This document shows positions 1 to 13,253 of a DNA stretch of 64,000 nt, piece by piece; the first letter of the stretch is position 1, and every line of letters starts with the position of its first letter. The stretch is from NCBI GenBank assembly GCA_965178125.1, contig OZ237759.1:620001-684000 (forward strand). The letters are read 5' to 3'. The notes beneath the pieces are model-generated. The model had not been told where the DNA came from, did not search any database, and worked only from the letters and a program-made list of their open reading frames with translations. Both the position numbers and the translations under genes were made by a program. The DNA comes from Bilabrum cf. latius (Eukaryota; Bigyra: Bicosoecida; Bigyra; Bicosoecida).

Positions 1-1
1 C

Positions 2-730
2 GTGGTTCTCCTCTGTCACGGGATCGAGGGCGACGGTCTGCCCGCGGTCGCTTCAGAGTTCATCCGTGGAGACGCTGCGTACGTGATCGCCAAGTGTCTA
101 TGCGGGCTAAAATCTATCGAGAAAGCGGGAAAGAAGCTACTGCTAGCAGCACAGTGCTATGGAGGACTGGCATTTCGCAGCGAGATGACCAAGCATCTGC
201 CCAAGGACTGGCTCGTGCATGCGGGCAGCGGGGGCAAAACTGAAGCGGATCCCGACCCTGATGGCAAGTGGCACCAGTTGTTCGCCGAGGAGTGCGTCGA
301 CGATCTCGATGACCTCGATGCCGGGGACAAGTGGCAGCACGGTGAGGACGACGCGGGTGCAGCCGCTGCACCAGTGGCAGCAGCAGCCGCAGGCGGCTCT
401 GGTGGAGGCGGAGGCGACGGCGGTGGTGGAGGCGACGGTGATGGTGACGGTGATGGCGATGGCGACGGTGACGGTGATGGCGATGGTGATGGCGACGGCG
501 ACGGCGGAGGCGGAGGCGACGGCGACGGAAAAGGTGCTCCTGATGTACCAGTGGTAGAAATCAGTCGCGCAATGCCGATCGGCCCGCAGGTCGCAGGACA
601 CGTGCTTCCTGAGCAGGAACAACACGTGGGCGGTTTGATACAGACGGCTATCGAAAATAACATGGCGCCAGAGATATCCTACCCTGCTGCTGGTGCAGCT
701 ACACAAGTCATCTTCAGGCTTGTGCCATGA
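2..730 (+). CDS. Unknown protein, 3' end only (Gly/Asp-rich tail)
   Basis: The frame is open from the window edge to a TGA at 728-730, so only the C-terminal 242 residues are seen and the true start lies outside. The first ~100 residues are of mixed composition. They are followed by an Ala/Gly stretch and then a long Gly-Asp repeat (about 405-525) made of GGTGAT/GGCGAC-type hexamers. The last ~65 residues are again of normal composition. I do not recognise a family. There is no in-frame TAG here, so this gene says nothing about the code. A role cannot be given. Confidence 0.6.
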   Translation: MVLLCHGIEGDGLPAVASEFIRGDAAYVIAKCLCGLKSIEKAGKKLLLAAQCYGGLAFRSEMTKHLPKDWLVHAGSGGKTEADPDPDGKWHQLFAEECVDDLDDLDAGDKWQHGEDDAGAAAAPVAAAAAGGSGGGGGDGGGGGDGDGDGDGDGDGDGDGDGDGDGDGGGGGDGDGKGAPDVPVVEISRAMPIGPQVAGHVLPEQEQHVGGLIQTAIENNMAPEISYPAAGAATQVIFRLVP

Positions 731-1039
731 AAGGCGACCAACCGCACTCTGCTGGGGCGGTGTCTACCTGCCTGGTCGCTCGTTGGCCTGATTGGCTTCG
801 CTTTGGCTGTTGACAGCCTACGCACGCTCATGCGTGCAAAATGATCGTACTACACTGCAAAACATATTTTGTGCTGCACGGGATTCTATTCTGTCATGGC
901 AAGCACACACGGTCCTCGCATATACCCACCACACCAAAGGCTTCCCGCAACCACCCCCAGCAACAGCGCCAGCACCACTAGAGGCAATGAGCGCACGGAA
1001 GCACCGCAGCCAAGAGCAGCCAGTTTGCAATATCCATGC
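731..1039. other. Intergenic, convergent gene ends
   Basis: This lies between the TGA of the partial gene and the TGA of uL2, which run toward each other. No coding or RNA feature is visible. Confidence 0.6.
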
Positions 1040-2005
1040 TCACTCCTCCTTCTTGAGCTGAGCGCGGCCACGGATCCGACCAGTGCGGCGGGCACCGATG
1101 AGACCGGCCTTCTGTCCGGCGGGGGCGTCCTTCTTGGCCGTGGTGGCGTGACCAACGTGCTGATGGTTACCACCACCGAAGGGATGCTCCACGGGGTTCA
1201 TGGCCACACCACGTACCTTGGGCCACTCGTTGCGCTTCACGCGGTACTTGTGGTACGCGCGCCCTGCCTTGAGCATGGGCTTGTCCATGCGGCCGCCGCC
1301 GCCGACGATGCCGACCATGGCGCGGCACGTGGACAGGAGGGTCTTCTTGAGGCCCGAGGGGAGACGGATCTTGGTCTTGCCGGTCTCCTCGTTGTGCTGC
1401 ACAACGGTGGCGTAGTCGCCGGAGCAGCGAGCGAGCTTTCCGCGGTCACCGGTCCTGGACTCGATGTTGCAGATGATGGTACCCTCGGGCATGGAAGCCA
1501 GGGGAAGCACGTTTCCTACCGAAAGAGTGGCTGCGGTTACAAAGTAGCAACAAATTGAAGTATATGGTGGTTGGTGAGCAACAAAGTCAGCGATGGTGAG
1601 GAGACGTGGCAGCGGAAGGTGCAGCACTGCAGGCAGCCGTTGCTCTAGAGTTTCCAGCAGCAAGCGCTCCACTGGGAACGCTACCGCAGTAGAATTGTAG
1701 ACAGTAATCTACGATATGTTCTCACCCTTCTTGCCGAAGTAGACATACTGGCCGGCGTACATACCCTCAGCGGCAACCATCAACTCCTTGTCCTTCTTGG
1801 CGTGGTAAGGGCTACGGAAGACGATGCGCGCCATGGGTGCGCCGCGCCCAGGGTCGTGGATGATGTCCTTGACAACACCTCGCACGTACCCGGATCCCTC
1901 GGAATAGTCGAGCTTCCTGAGCTTGGAGGCACCCTTATGCAAGCGCACATGGGCCCTGAACACGGACCCTCGGCCCTTACGCTGGGTTCTGATCTGCTTT
2001 CCCAT
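1040..2005 (-). CDS. RPL8: Cytosolic large-subunit ribosomal protein uL2 (RPL8)
   Basis: Two exons: exon 1 2005-1726 and exon 2 1530-1040, with a 195-bp intron (donor GTGAGAAC, acceptor CCGCAG). The phase-1 junction reads [13 protein letters not shown], matching the eukaryotic uL2 consensus at that point. The product is 256 residues, the usual family length. It starts [19 protein letters not shown] and contains the invariant [16 protein letters not shown] segment that reaches the peptidyl-transferase centre, ending GRAQLKKEE then TGA. This highly conserved gene has no internal TAG. It fixes the splice-site style of the genome and shows that TGA is a real stop. Assignment is by clear family similarity. 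Confidence 0.97.
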
Positions 2006-2636
2006 TCTACCTGCATGATTGGATAATATATATTATTAGCATGACGAAAGGTGACATAGTTAAGCTTGGCCCATCCAGTAAACACGCAGAAACTGGAGAC
2101 AGCGCAAGAATCTGCCAGCTATTTGCAGATGCTCTTCATGACATCAGTATCATATGCGGCCGATCAACAGCAACAAGAATCATATTGCAAATTACAGGGA
2201 CATGCTTGCTATAGAACGATTCGACTCACCCCTACAGGCGTATCCTATGCCTCAGAGCTGTTCGTGGTCCCATGGTGATCGGATCAGCGAAGCAAAGAAG
2301 TCGGATATTTTTCGTGAAACGTCACGTCACAGTCCCTCAAGCTGGCTCTCACGTCACGTGAATATTTTGATGCCCATATATCGAATGAACTAGATTCTCG
2401 CTTTGATTTGTTTATTTCAATAGTTTTTCTTGTGCCAAGGAGAAATAGGATGGAATCCAGCCACGCTATCAGATGTAAGCGTGCAATGCTGCTTCATTAC
2501 TGCACTGTTTTGCGTTTACTGAAGAAAGCATGGGCCCTTTGACAGTATCATTTCACTGCTGCAGGTTTCTATTGTTTCCGATACATAGGTCAGTGCCCTA
2601 GAGGGGCATAGCGCTTATTATAACGTATACCAAGGC
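2006..2636. other. Intergenic, divergent promoters
   Basis: This lies between the divergent starts of uL2 and the long + strand gene. It is more AT-rich than the flanking genes, with runs such as ATATATTATTA near 2025-2040. I see no gene; both promoters must be here. Confidence 0.5.
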
Positions 2637-5600
2637 ATGGCTGGGGCGCTCGTCGGCGTTGTAGACGACGTCAAAATGAATCAGAATCTATCATCTTTGA
2701 TCGGGTCGATGAGCAGCGCATTAGTTCGAGAATGGCTATCGATGGGAAGGGGCAGTGACGCAGTCGGAAGTAGCATTGGAAGTCTAGAAGTTGTCAAGCA
2801 GCAGGTCGGCAGGCTATCGCAGCCGGTGTCCAGGACTCGCGCCTTTATGCGGGCCTGTAGGCAAGTCAGCAGTCCTATAGAACCGTAGGTACATTCCAGG
2901 GCGGTGCCTCCTCCGCCCTTGCAAGGCAATGCAGCGGCTGCTAGCGGGATGACTCCGCCTCCTGGTGCCGAGCAGTATCGAACTATGCTTCGCAATGCTC
3001 TGCACCCAGTGGATCAGAAGGGCAGCAATTCCGCTGATGCCCCTATCGATACAGTAGGAGGTGGAAATGAGCAGTGCGAGCGCGTCATCAGAGCAGATGT
3101 CCTCTCCCCGCAGATGCTCGCGGATCTCCTCCGGCTGCAGAGCATCGCCGGCCGTTCGTCCGACCCATCCGAGGTTGCAACCGATATTGGGCTGACAGGG
3201 GCCGAGCTCGCTGCTAGGTAGCTGCTCTTGGCTTGGGGAACACACATAGCCCCGGGGGGTACAGTGCTCGCACAGCGAATGCGAGCACTGGGCCGAGCAA
3301 CTGCTCCATTGGGCGAGCAGGACCAGGGAAGTAGCCTGTGCCTGGACTGTTGCAGGGAACAAGGGGCCCCATATACTCAGTAGGACCAGCTGCCTGATGC
3401 ATACCTTCTCGACGCCGAGAGGTTCCGCTCAATGCGCGGCGCCGGGCACCCTGTCTCGGCTGTCCTGCAGCACGCCAGCCCCGCCCCGCCCCGCCAGGGC
3501 CACCCAATGCCCTCTCTGTTCCCTGGGGCAGAACCGTCGGTTGCAACCGCTTTGGGGTACACGCAAAAGTGTGACGAGTGGTCCATGGTGGTGCTGCCGT
3601 AGGACTCGGAGCCGATCCACGAGCTCGTGGGCCGGCTGGTGGTGCCGTGCACCGCCGTCGAGCGAGCCTGCCACGCGGGTGTGACGAGTGCCCCGAGCAA
3701 CGCCAGCGCCAGCGGTCGAGCGACGGCCATCGCCAGTGCCCTCGGTGAGGTGGCCAAACTGGGAGAGCTTTTGGCCGGCAGGATCGGCGAGCACGCGTAG
3801 AAGCTATCCAGCGGCACAAGGGGCGATGCCGCTGGCCTGCCTAGGTTCCGCAGCCTATCGCGCGGCGCCGCAGGTTGGTTGGAGGACCCCGCCACGCAAC
3901 CGCTGGCTGGTGATACCGTGCACGATGGAGCGAGCACCACCGGTGTGACGAGTGATGGCACTCCAGGGTTCGATCCCGCGACTGCGCCCTTGGACCCGTC
4001 CGGCACCTCCAACTCCCCTGCGGGATTCGATCCCGCGACCCACGCCTTGTCAGCCGGAGCGATTGCCAGAAGCCCCGATGGCAGCGATGGTGCCGGCACA
4101 TCAGCTGGCAGGAGTAGGAGCCCTTCTGACCTGAGATTGGGCCCCGTGAACAGCGACGGGACCTCCACCATGGCACCTCCGGACGACGTGGCGTATTACG
4201 CCGCACAGGGCCTAGGCGCCGCGCTTTTGCAGCGTAGCTCAGGTTCCGCAAAGTAGCACTCGTCATACGGAAGCAGAAGCAATGCCCGGAAGAACCGGCA
4301 CAGGCACTCGTCACACAGCAGCGCACACGCGGCGGGTCGTCACGTCCGGAGTCACACCCACGGAGCCAGACACGCACTCAGTCACGCGCGTGGCCACTCG
4401 TCACTCGACCACCGGCAAGCCGACGAGCCAGCACCGCTGGAGGCAGGGAGTCAACAATTCGGCGGCGCGACCGCTGCCGGCTCACAAGAAGCGGATGTTG
4501 CTTCTGCTGCGACCGACGATGCTGGGATCGAATCGGCAAGCAGTGGCACTGCAGGTGATGCAAAGGAACCGACCACCGCCGGCGCGCAGGAAAGCACGCA
4601 GCAGCCCGAGGATGGACCCACCCCTGATCCGATCACCGATCCTGATCCGATCACTGATCCTGATCCGATCACCGACCCTGATCCGATCACCGACCATGAT
4701 CCGATCACCGACCATGATCCGATCACCGACCATGATCCGATCCTGGCCAGGATGCAGGAGGCCATGCGGAAGAGGCAGGAGGACCCCCTCATGCGGCAGG
4801 CACTCCAGGAGAGGGAGGAGCAAAAAAAGGCAGCCATGGGGCAGGCCGCGGCAGACGTGGCCAAAGCCGTGCAGCTGGTCAAACAGGCGATCCAAAGTGC
4901 AACGGATACCGTCCGGCATGACGGAGCCGCTGCACTCGCTCGCATCTCAAGGGTGGCCAAAGAGGCAGGTAGTGCGGCGGAAGGGGCCGCGCAGTGGTCC
5001 AGGCATTACGCGATTGAGGCATCGATCGGAGCCAGGGAACAACGCGAGAAGGCCGGGGAGCTCGGCGATGCTTGGGCGGTAGACGGCGCCCGCAGCGGCG
5101 CAGGAGCCCAGCAGCCGCACTCGTCACAGCTGCTGGTGTGCCCGCTGGAGCGGCTGGCGGAATGCACAGCTGGAGGTTGTGCAGCTGCCCAAGGCCCTCA
5201 TACAGTCAGCCCTGACGCGGCCGCGGAGGCCGTGGCGGCTGATGCTGCGGGTCGGGCCTGCCAGTGGGCGACAGCAGCGCTTGACCATGCGTGTGACGAG
5301 TGCGATGAGACAGCTCGAACGTTCGCCGATGGGTTTGCTCGTGCGGCCCAGGGGGTGGTTGAGACGCTCTCGCTCGCTCAGAAGCAGGTGCGCGGGGCCG
5401 TGCTCGGTTCCAGGGAACAAGACGGGTTGATGGCGAAGACGACCACACTGGACAGCGTGCTTCGGTTTCGTAGCGAACCATCCTCGGGCGCCGTGACGAG
5501 TGCGATGGACGGATCGGAGCAAGACTCGGAGATCGCCGGTATGGCACGGTGGATGTGCGGCGCGGAATGCGGTGCACCCAGCGATTTGCCCGCCACCAGC

Positions 5601-6393
5601 ACACCACATGGAGAGCAACATAGGTTCGCGAACGTTCCTCAGACCCCCCCTGCCTCGCTCCAAGGCCTCGTTGAGGATCTTCTGCTTGCCGCGGATCTCG
5701 GTGCGGGGACGGTGCTGCAGGCCTGCGAGCAATTGCGGGAGGGGAGGCAGGAGATGCGGTGCCCAGCAAGGACTGATGGTGTGACGAGTGGTACGGATGA
5801 CAAGCAGGATCGGGCACAGCAGCAAGAAGGGGCTGTTGCGCCTGCGCATGTGGCACGACAGGAGAGCGGCGGGTCGCGGCTCCGATCGGATGATGAGGCA
5901 TCGCTTCGGGCGATCGTCACCACGTGGGAGGATCGGCTCCGAGCCGTGCTTCGGGGACGGTTCGGCGACGAACGTTCGCTGAGCGTGGGAGTGGCCGCGG
6001 CCGTGGGAGGCGGCAGCTCAGGCATCGATGGGGAGGGCGGGACCGCGGATCCGATGGCAGCTGCGTCTGCCGGGGCCGAGGGCCCGCAGGCAATGCAGTT
6101 CCGCAGCCTGCGCGGCGCCGCTACCACCGTCTCATCCGCCAGCAGGGAACAAAGGTCGGCACCGCCTTTGGCCACCCCGAGGCACTCGTGGCAGGACCCC
6201 TCCCTTGCCCCGGCCCTGGAGGCGCTGGGGCTCGGCGGCGGCACCTCCGGAATCGAGGACCTGACTGCGCACTCGCCACACATGGGAATCACGGGTGCTG
6301 GAGATCGGATCAACTTGGAGGGGGGCGTGCTACCGTCCTGGGGAAGATCGGGAGGAGGAATGCAGCTGCTGCAGCAAGGGTCGGCAGATGTGG

Positions 6394-6443
<50 letters not shown>

Positions 6444-7397
6444 TAGACCGAGGACTAGACCGAGGATGATACGGTGAAGATCTAGCAGGACAAGGGTGAG
6501 AATGGTGCCAATATTGGAATGGAAGCCAGGCAGGTGCAAGATCAAGAGCAGGAGCAGGAGCAGGATCAGGAGGAAGAGGAAGAGGAAGAGGAGTTCAGTT
6601 CGGAGACGGCACCAGCCGATGACGACCCCAGCACATCTGTGAGCTCTGGCTCCACTACAGAAAGTCCCCTCATTGAGAAAGATGCGAGGCCGGTACATGG
6701 GGCCATGGCCGAGCCCAGCGATGAACGCTCTTCGTATGACGAGTGCAGCGGGGATGCGCTGATGACTGCGGCCCCTTCCGTGGAGGTGGCGGCGTGCCTG
6801 GGGAGGGCGCACCGGGGGGTGCTCGGGGGTGGTGACCCCACCCTGGGGGGCGCCAGGGGTCTCCTCAGGGGTCAGGCGGAGGCGTTGCACCGGGAGGGGG
6901 AGGCCCTGTGGAGGGCGCACGGGGCACTCAGGGAACAACTGGCGCGAGCACACGGTACCAGTCCAAGCGCAGGTACGCGTGGTATTGCGAATGATGACGC
7001 AGCCGTCTCCAAGAAGAAGAGTCCAAAGGCTGCACGTAGTAGCCTCAGATCGAGCAGCGTGCTGCTGCGTCCTTAGGGGAAGGGGTCCGGCAGTGCTGCG
7101 GAACATCTTGCCACCGCCCTGCGCGGAGCCGACGACGTGCTTGCGCAGAAGCAGGAGCTTGACACTGCTACCGAGGATCAGCTGCAGAGCCGGCCCGCGG
7201 GTGAGTGCGAGCAGCTGCGCTCGGCTGCGTTGATGTGCGAGCAGCTGTGGACAAGGGCGTGGGGTGTGTCGCACGAGTGCTCCGCTGGCGACTCGGAATC
7301 GAGCAGCTGCTCGCCCTTGTCTCCTGCTCGTTCGGCTGTGCAGCACGCGCAATGCGAAGCCAGGCAGCGCCTTGCCGAGCTGCTGGGCGAGGATTGA
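2637..7397 (+). CDS. Long low-complexity protein of unknown function
   Basis: One frame runs from ATG 2637 to TGA 7395-7397 (1,586 residues) with about ten TAG codons and no TAA or TGA. Residues 1-300 are of mixed composition. There follow a His/Ser/Arg-rich part, a repeat with DPITDP-type units (4620-4740, a GATCCGATCACC tandem array), then a helical Gln/Ala/Glu-rich part from about residue 705 that looks like coiled coil. Next comes a Ser/Gly/Ala-rich stretch, an acidic Glu-Asp tract (6391-6440) and a final helical section. I recognise no domain. The gene is dense in the GTGACGAGTG and AGGGAACAA words and in the GGTTCCGCA/GGCGCC element. Real coding is supported by the 4.7-kb TAA/TGA-free frame; function is unknown. 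Confidence 0.7.
4622..4742 (+). repeat. GATCCGATCACC-type tandem array
   Basis: About ten near-identical 12-bp units built on GATCCGATC, inside the long gene, encoding alternating Asp-Pro-Ile-Thr and Asp-His-Asp-Pro blocks. The same GGATCGGATC word recurs singly elsewhere (17820, 34780, 36773). Confidence 0.8.
6391..6444 (+). repeat. GAGGAC hexamer tract (Glu-Asp)
   Basis: A pure GAGGAC repeat encoding alternating Glu and Asp within the long gene. It is followed by two TAG codons in the same ACCGAGGACTAG phrase. Confidence 0.85.
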
Positions 7398-7716
7398 GAG
7401 AAAAGTCTCCGGAAGAGTCGCATGTTTTCTGGTGCCGCATCGCAAGTGGACCATTCAACGCTGAAAGCGTACATTAAGAGTCGCAAACAGTAGCGTAGCT
7501 GCCCAAGCGGATGCTGTGCGGGCCGAAAATTCTGTGGAACTTCTCTCCGCCCCCCACCTCCCCTTGCGGCCACGTTAACCCCTCTTCCAGCGCCTGCTGT
7601 ACGCCGAAGCTCTTGCTGAAGTTAATCTGGGGGTGATTTTCCATGGGATGCGAGCAAAGCCGGAACCACGTTCTTCGCAATTGTAGCTTCATTGCCAAAT
7701 GACTTGACGTTCTGAA
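7398..7716. other. Intergenic
   Basis: This lies downstream of the long gene and upstream of the small secreted-protein frame. I see nothing coding. Confidence 0.4.
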
Positions 7717-8370
7717 ATGACCATAGCGCAATATATGGTATACTTGTTTTTCATTACTTGGGCTTGTGGTCGTGGCGCGCCCACGGAGGGTGCTCAGAAA
7801 CTTGTTGATGACCTCCGAAGAAGCATGTCCGGTCGCCCCGGTTGGCGAAGAGAGGCCAAAGACTTGATATTGCGAGAGCTGCATGAACGGCAGTCAGTAT
7901 TATACGATAAGCCTGGTGCAGGCAAGATTCCGGATGCGTTTCGCACAAGTGGAGCCTTGGCACCTATGCAATGCAGACGAAACTGCAACTGCGAAATAGA
8001 GCGAGATGAAGTAGAAGTAGTACAACCAGCTGGTACTAGCGACTCAATTCGATAGCGAACGTAGGGACAGTTTGATGAGGTTGCTGCAGAGCGGGTGTTT
8101 CGGTGCGGGTGTGACTTCACGATGATGTACGCGGATGAGGTTGAAGTATAGCAGGACGATAAGGTCAAGACTGCCCCCAGCGACAACAAAGAAACCAAAA
8201 GAATACGAAAAGGTTCCTCTACAGAGTGCGAGTGCGGCAAGATGGAGTGCCGCTGGGACTGGAGCTCGCCGACAGAGCATGAGCAGCCAGCCGGCTCTCG
8301 AAACGAGGACGACGAGGAGCACTTTGTGGAAATTTACCCCGGGGGTGCCACTCTGGAAACAAATGCATGA
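7717..8370 (+). CDS. Possible small secreted Cys-containing protein
   Basis: The frame ATG 7717 to TGA 8368-8370 gives 217 residues with three TAG codons. The N-terminus is hydrophobic (MTIAQYMVYLFFITWACG), consistent with a signal peptide. The rest is hydrophilic, with two paired-Cys spots (CRRNCNCE and CECGKMEC) and an acidic end. I recognise no family. With TAG sense, open frames this long can occur by chance, so support rests on the signal-like N-terminus and the position between two confident genes. Confidence 0.4.
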
Positions 8371-8521
8371 CAACGATATCATTGATTGTTGGCTGAGCTG
8401 CATATCTGCACGATTGGCAGGCAAAGCACTTCTCTCAAGTCGAATCGCTGTGCCAGCTGTGGCTGTACCAGACAGGCGGCTGCAAGCTTCACGAACTAGA
8501 TGGTTCACCCCATCCACCGGC

Positions 8522-10768
8522 TCAATCGCTCGATTTCTTCCCCGCCTCCTCCTTGGCCATCTCTCTGGCCTCTGACGACACCGCAACATCCTGCAGCCTC
8601 TTGCGCATCTCGGCCTGCATGGTCTTCACCGCCTCCTCCACGCTCTTCTTGTTCCTCAGGGCAGCCCCCAGCGCGCTCGTGCCCATGAGCACGACCTCTA
8701 CTTCGGGCACCACGCCCTTCCACTTCGCGTCTTCGTCGCCTGCAGGCAACGGCGGGGTGGAATCGCCACCAGCACCGCTCGACGCGGCGCCGCCATCTGC
8801 GGAACCGGCCCGGGCCCGCTTCAGGTAGGCCTTTACCTCCTGCAGGGCGGCCACGGCTTTGCCCACCCCTTCCACCCTTGCGGCACTCGTGCTGCCGTCG
8901 CTGCTGCTGCTGGAACCCATAAGTCCACCCAGCCAACCTCCCGACGAGGAAGCCTCGTCCTCGCCGGCAGGCACGGCCAGGAGAACCGCCCTCGCCACTT
9001 CCTTGGGCAGGCCAAGGTCCACCAAGACCGCCTCATCCGCGGGGGAGGGCCCCAGCGGCTCGTTCCACATCTGCTGCATGGCGCTCGACAGCACGCCCAG
9101 CTCTTCCACCAGGCAGGTCCGGAGGGTCCTCAGCTGCACGACTCGATCCGTGGCCTCATCGGACGCCTTCAGCAAGGCGCCAGTGTCAGCGGCGGGAGCG
9201 GAAGATCCGGAGCCGGAAGCAGCTCCTGCGGCAGTGGCAGAGGCAGGATCCTCGGGATCCTCGCTGCTGGTGGCGGCGCGCAGAGCCTCGGACGCCTTCT
9301 CGGCGAGCTCCTTGGCCCGGTTCATCTGCACCGTGGCCGCACTCATCACACGCTGGGTCTCCGTGTACCTCATGCTCAGGCGCGCGTTGGCCTCGTCCGC
9401 CTCTGCCACCGCCACGGCGATCACGTTGTTGCTGACACTCGCGGTGTGCCCCGCCTCCCCCGCCGAGGCGCCACCGTCGCCGTCCCCGTCAGCACCCCCT
9501 GCCCCTGCGCCCGACCCCGAGCTCGACGGTTCCGCAGCACCGCTCTCCGGTGCCGCGCTCGAAGCAGCGATCGGAGCTGATGCCTCACCGCTCGCAGCCC
9601 CTGCAGCTTCGGCAGCACCACCGGGTGTCGTGGATGCACCGCCGGACGCTTCGCCCGCGGCCATCCTCTGCTTCTTCTTCCTGGCCCTTTCCTCGAGACG
9701 TTTCCGGGATTCTTCCGAGAACATGGACGCGGTCAGCCTCTTTTCCTCCTGCAGAATCCTCTGCTTGCCCTGCTCGAACCGCTCCTGCACCGTCATGGCG
9801 GCTTGCTTCTGCTGCAGCTCGAGGAATTGCTGGGCCTCCCGCAGCTGCTTCTTCCGGTCTTCCTCCTCGAGCGCGGCCCGCTGCTCCTCCTGCTCTTGCC
9901 TTTCCAGTTGCGCGGCGATGATCTTGTTCTGCGTTTCGGCCGCGAGGGACTCGAACTTCTCCTCCCGCTTCCTCAGGCGATCGGCCAGACGCTCCTGCAC
10001 CTCTTTGGAGGTCATCGTAGGCTTGGGGCAGGGAATCATGTCGCTCCACATCCAGGGGAGCAGCTCCGGGTCGATGCTCATGTCGTCTTCATCGATGGAA
10101 CGGATCTTTGGCTGCGGGGCCGATTTCTTGGCTGCCCCAGCTCCCGCGCCCTTGGCTTTACCCTTGGCTATTGCGGCCTCCGCCAGCTCCGCAGTTTCCT
10201 TTTCCTTCTCTGCGAGGACCGTGGGGTCCTCCCGCAGCTCCCACGGCGGCAATGGCGCGGCGCCGATCCGTACCGAATACGTCGTCTCGGGCTCGAGCCC
10301 CTGGAGGAAGCACTGCCGCGTGCGGCGCATGTCGCACGCTCGAGGGGCGCTAAACAGGCCGCCCCAGATCCAGGAACTGTAGTCGGTCTTGCGGTACTCG
10401 ACGCGATAGACGATTGTCTTGCCCTTGTATGGATCTTGGTCAATCTCCGCCTATAGCTTTGCGACCTTGGCTTTCTTGAACTTTGCCCTCTTGGACAGAG
10501 AGCGGTGGTAGAAAGCCTGGCCCGGCAAGCGCCAGCGCAACTTGATCTCCGTGTCGGAGCGAACATCAAAGTCGACTGAATCGGGTTTGATCTGCAAGTC
10601 CTTGTCTGCATCTAGCAGCTTTTTCATGCCCGCCACATATGCCTCGCGCTCTTCACGCCTGCGGCGGCGAAGGTCCCGCTCCTCGACATGAGACAGCTTG
10701 CGAGTTCCTGGCGCTGCTGCATCGCGCTTTTTAAGTTGTGCAGCGAGCTCAGAACTCGGTGCGGCCAT
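8522..10768 (-). CDS. Fibronectin type III / coiled-coil protein
   Basis: A single frame from ATG 10768 to TGA 8522-8524, 748 residues, with one TAG at 10451-10453. That TAG sits inside a fibronectin III-like fold: the strand phrase EIKLRWRLPG precedes it, and TIVYRVEYR and LEPETTYSVRIGAA follow it. Reading through is therefore needed to complete the domain (about residues 55-170). Residues ~210-380 are a long charged helix (QERLADRLRKREEKF and similar), strongly coiled-coil in character. The C-terminal half is Ala/Ser/Gly-rich with further helices and a Lys/Glu-rich end. It is probably an intracellular scaffold or motility-associated protein; the family is not recognised. A 507-codon antisense frame is a shadow. 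Confidence 0.8.
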
Positions 10769-11246
10769 GGCTTAAGCGATAGTGTCTGCGTGATTGTGCG
10801 AGAATCCAACGTGGTAGGATCGCTGTGGCTGCCATAAACTCAAAGTGGCAGGACTCCAACCAAATCATCCCGACAGGCACGTCCATACATAAAGAATCAT
10901 GCGATTGGAATGAGAAGGCTAGTTTACTTTCAATCAGGGCACGATAATTCACGGAATCCTAGAAACTTCTTGACTACACCGGTAGCATAGCACGCATACA
11001 CGCGAGGCCCTGATCAATGCGCCAGGAAAAGCTGCATTTCACTTACTCAGATACGCGTGCAATATAAATGGCTGCCTTTTGTGGCAACTACAACGAACGA
11101 AAGGCAGGCTTGTGTGCCTGGCTATTCCTGGCCAAGTCTATCGGCGCCGCGCATCTGGTTCCGTTCCACGAACGTGGGCCACGTTACATGGCCAGCCCAA
11201 GCAAATCTGTTCATGGGTTTCAAGTTAAACGTACCAGAGACGGGCA
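10769..11246. other. Intergenic with one repeat element copy
   Basis: No gene seen. It contains a non-coding copy of the paired GGCGCCGCGC...GGTTCCG element at 11142-11163 and a TATAAA at 11062-11067. Confidence 0.5.
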
Positions 11247-12975
<1,729 letters not shown>

Positions 12976-13253
12976 GGTGGACTTTTGCTCAGCGACGGAT
13001 CCTAATGACGTCGCCCAGGCAAGTGCAACTCCGCGGAACCGGAAACGACGATATTGCGCGGCGCCGCCCGATCAGCCCGATGAAGCGCAACGAACGTGTT
13101 CAAGAATTCTACCAATCCATTCCCCCTTCTGTAGCTCTCGAGTGACCACAAAGCGACATGCCAGGTAAATCTACAACTATGGAACATAGGGAAAGTGCGG
13201 AATCTAGAAGATAGGCTTAGAATCGAGACAAGAGAGCCAGGCGTAAAGCTGGC

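Noticed and set aside
3967-4040. tRNA genes suggested by T-arm-like phrases
   Set aside because: No matching acceptor stem, A box or anticodon arm could be found around them.
6330-7454. 374-codon minus-strand ORF
   Set aside because: It is a shadow of the long + strand gene; its poly-Leu/Val run is the antisense of the Glu-Asp and Glu-rich tracts.
8859-10382. 507-codon + strand ORF
   Set aside because: It is antisense to the FN3/coiled-coil gene, Ser/Ala-rich, and mirrors the GC3 bias of the real gene.
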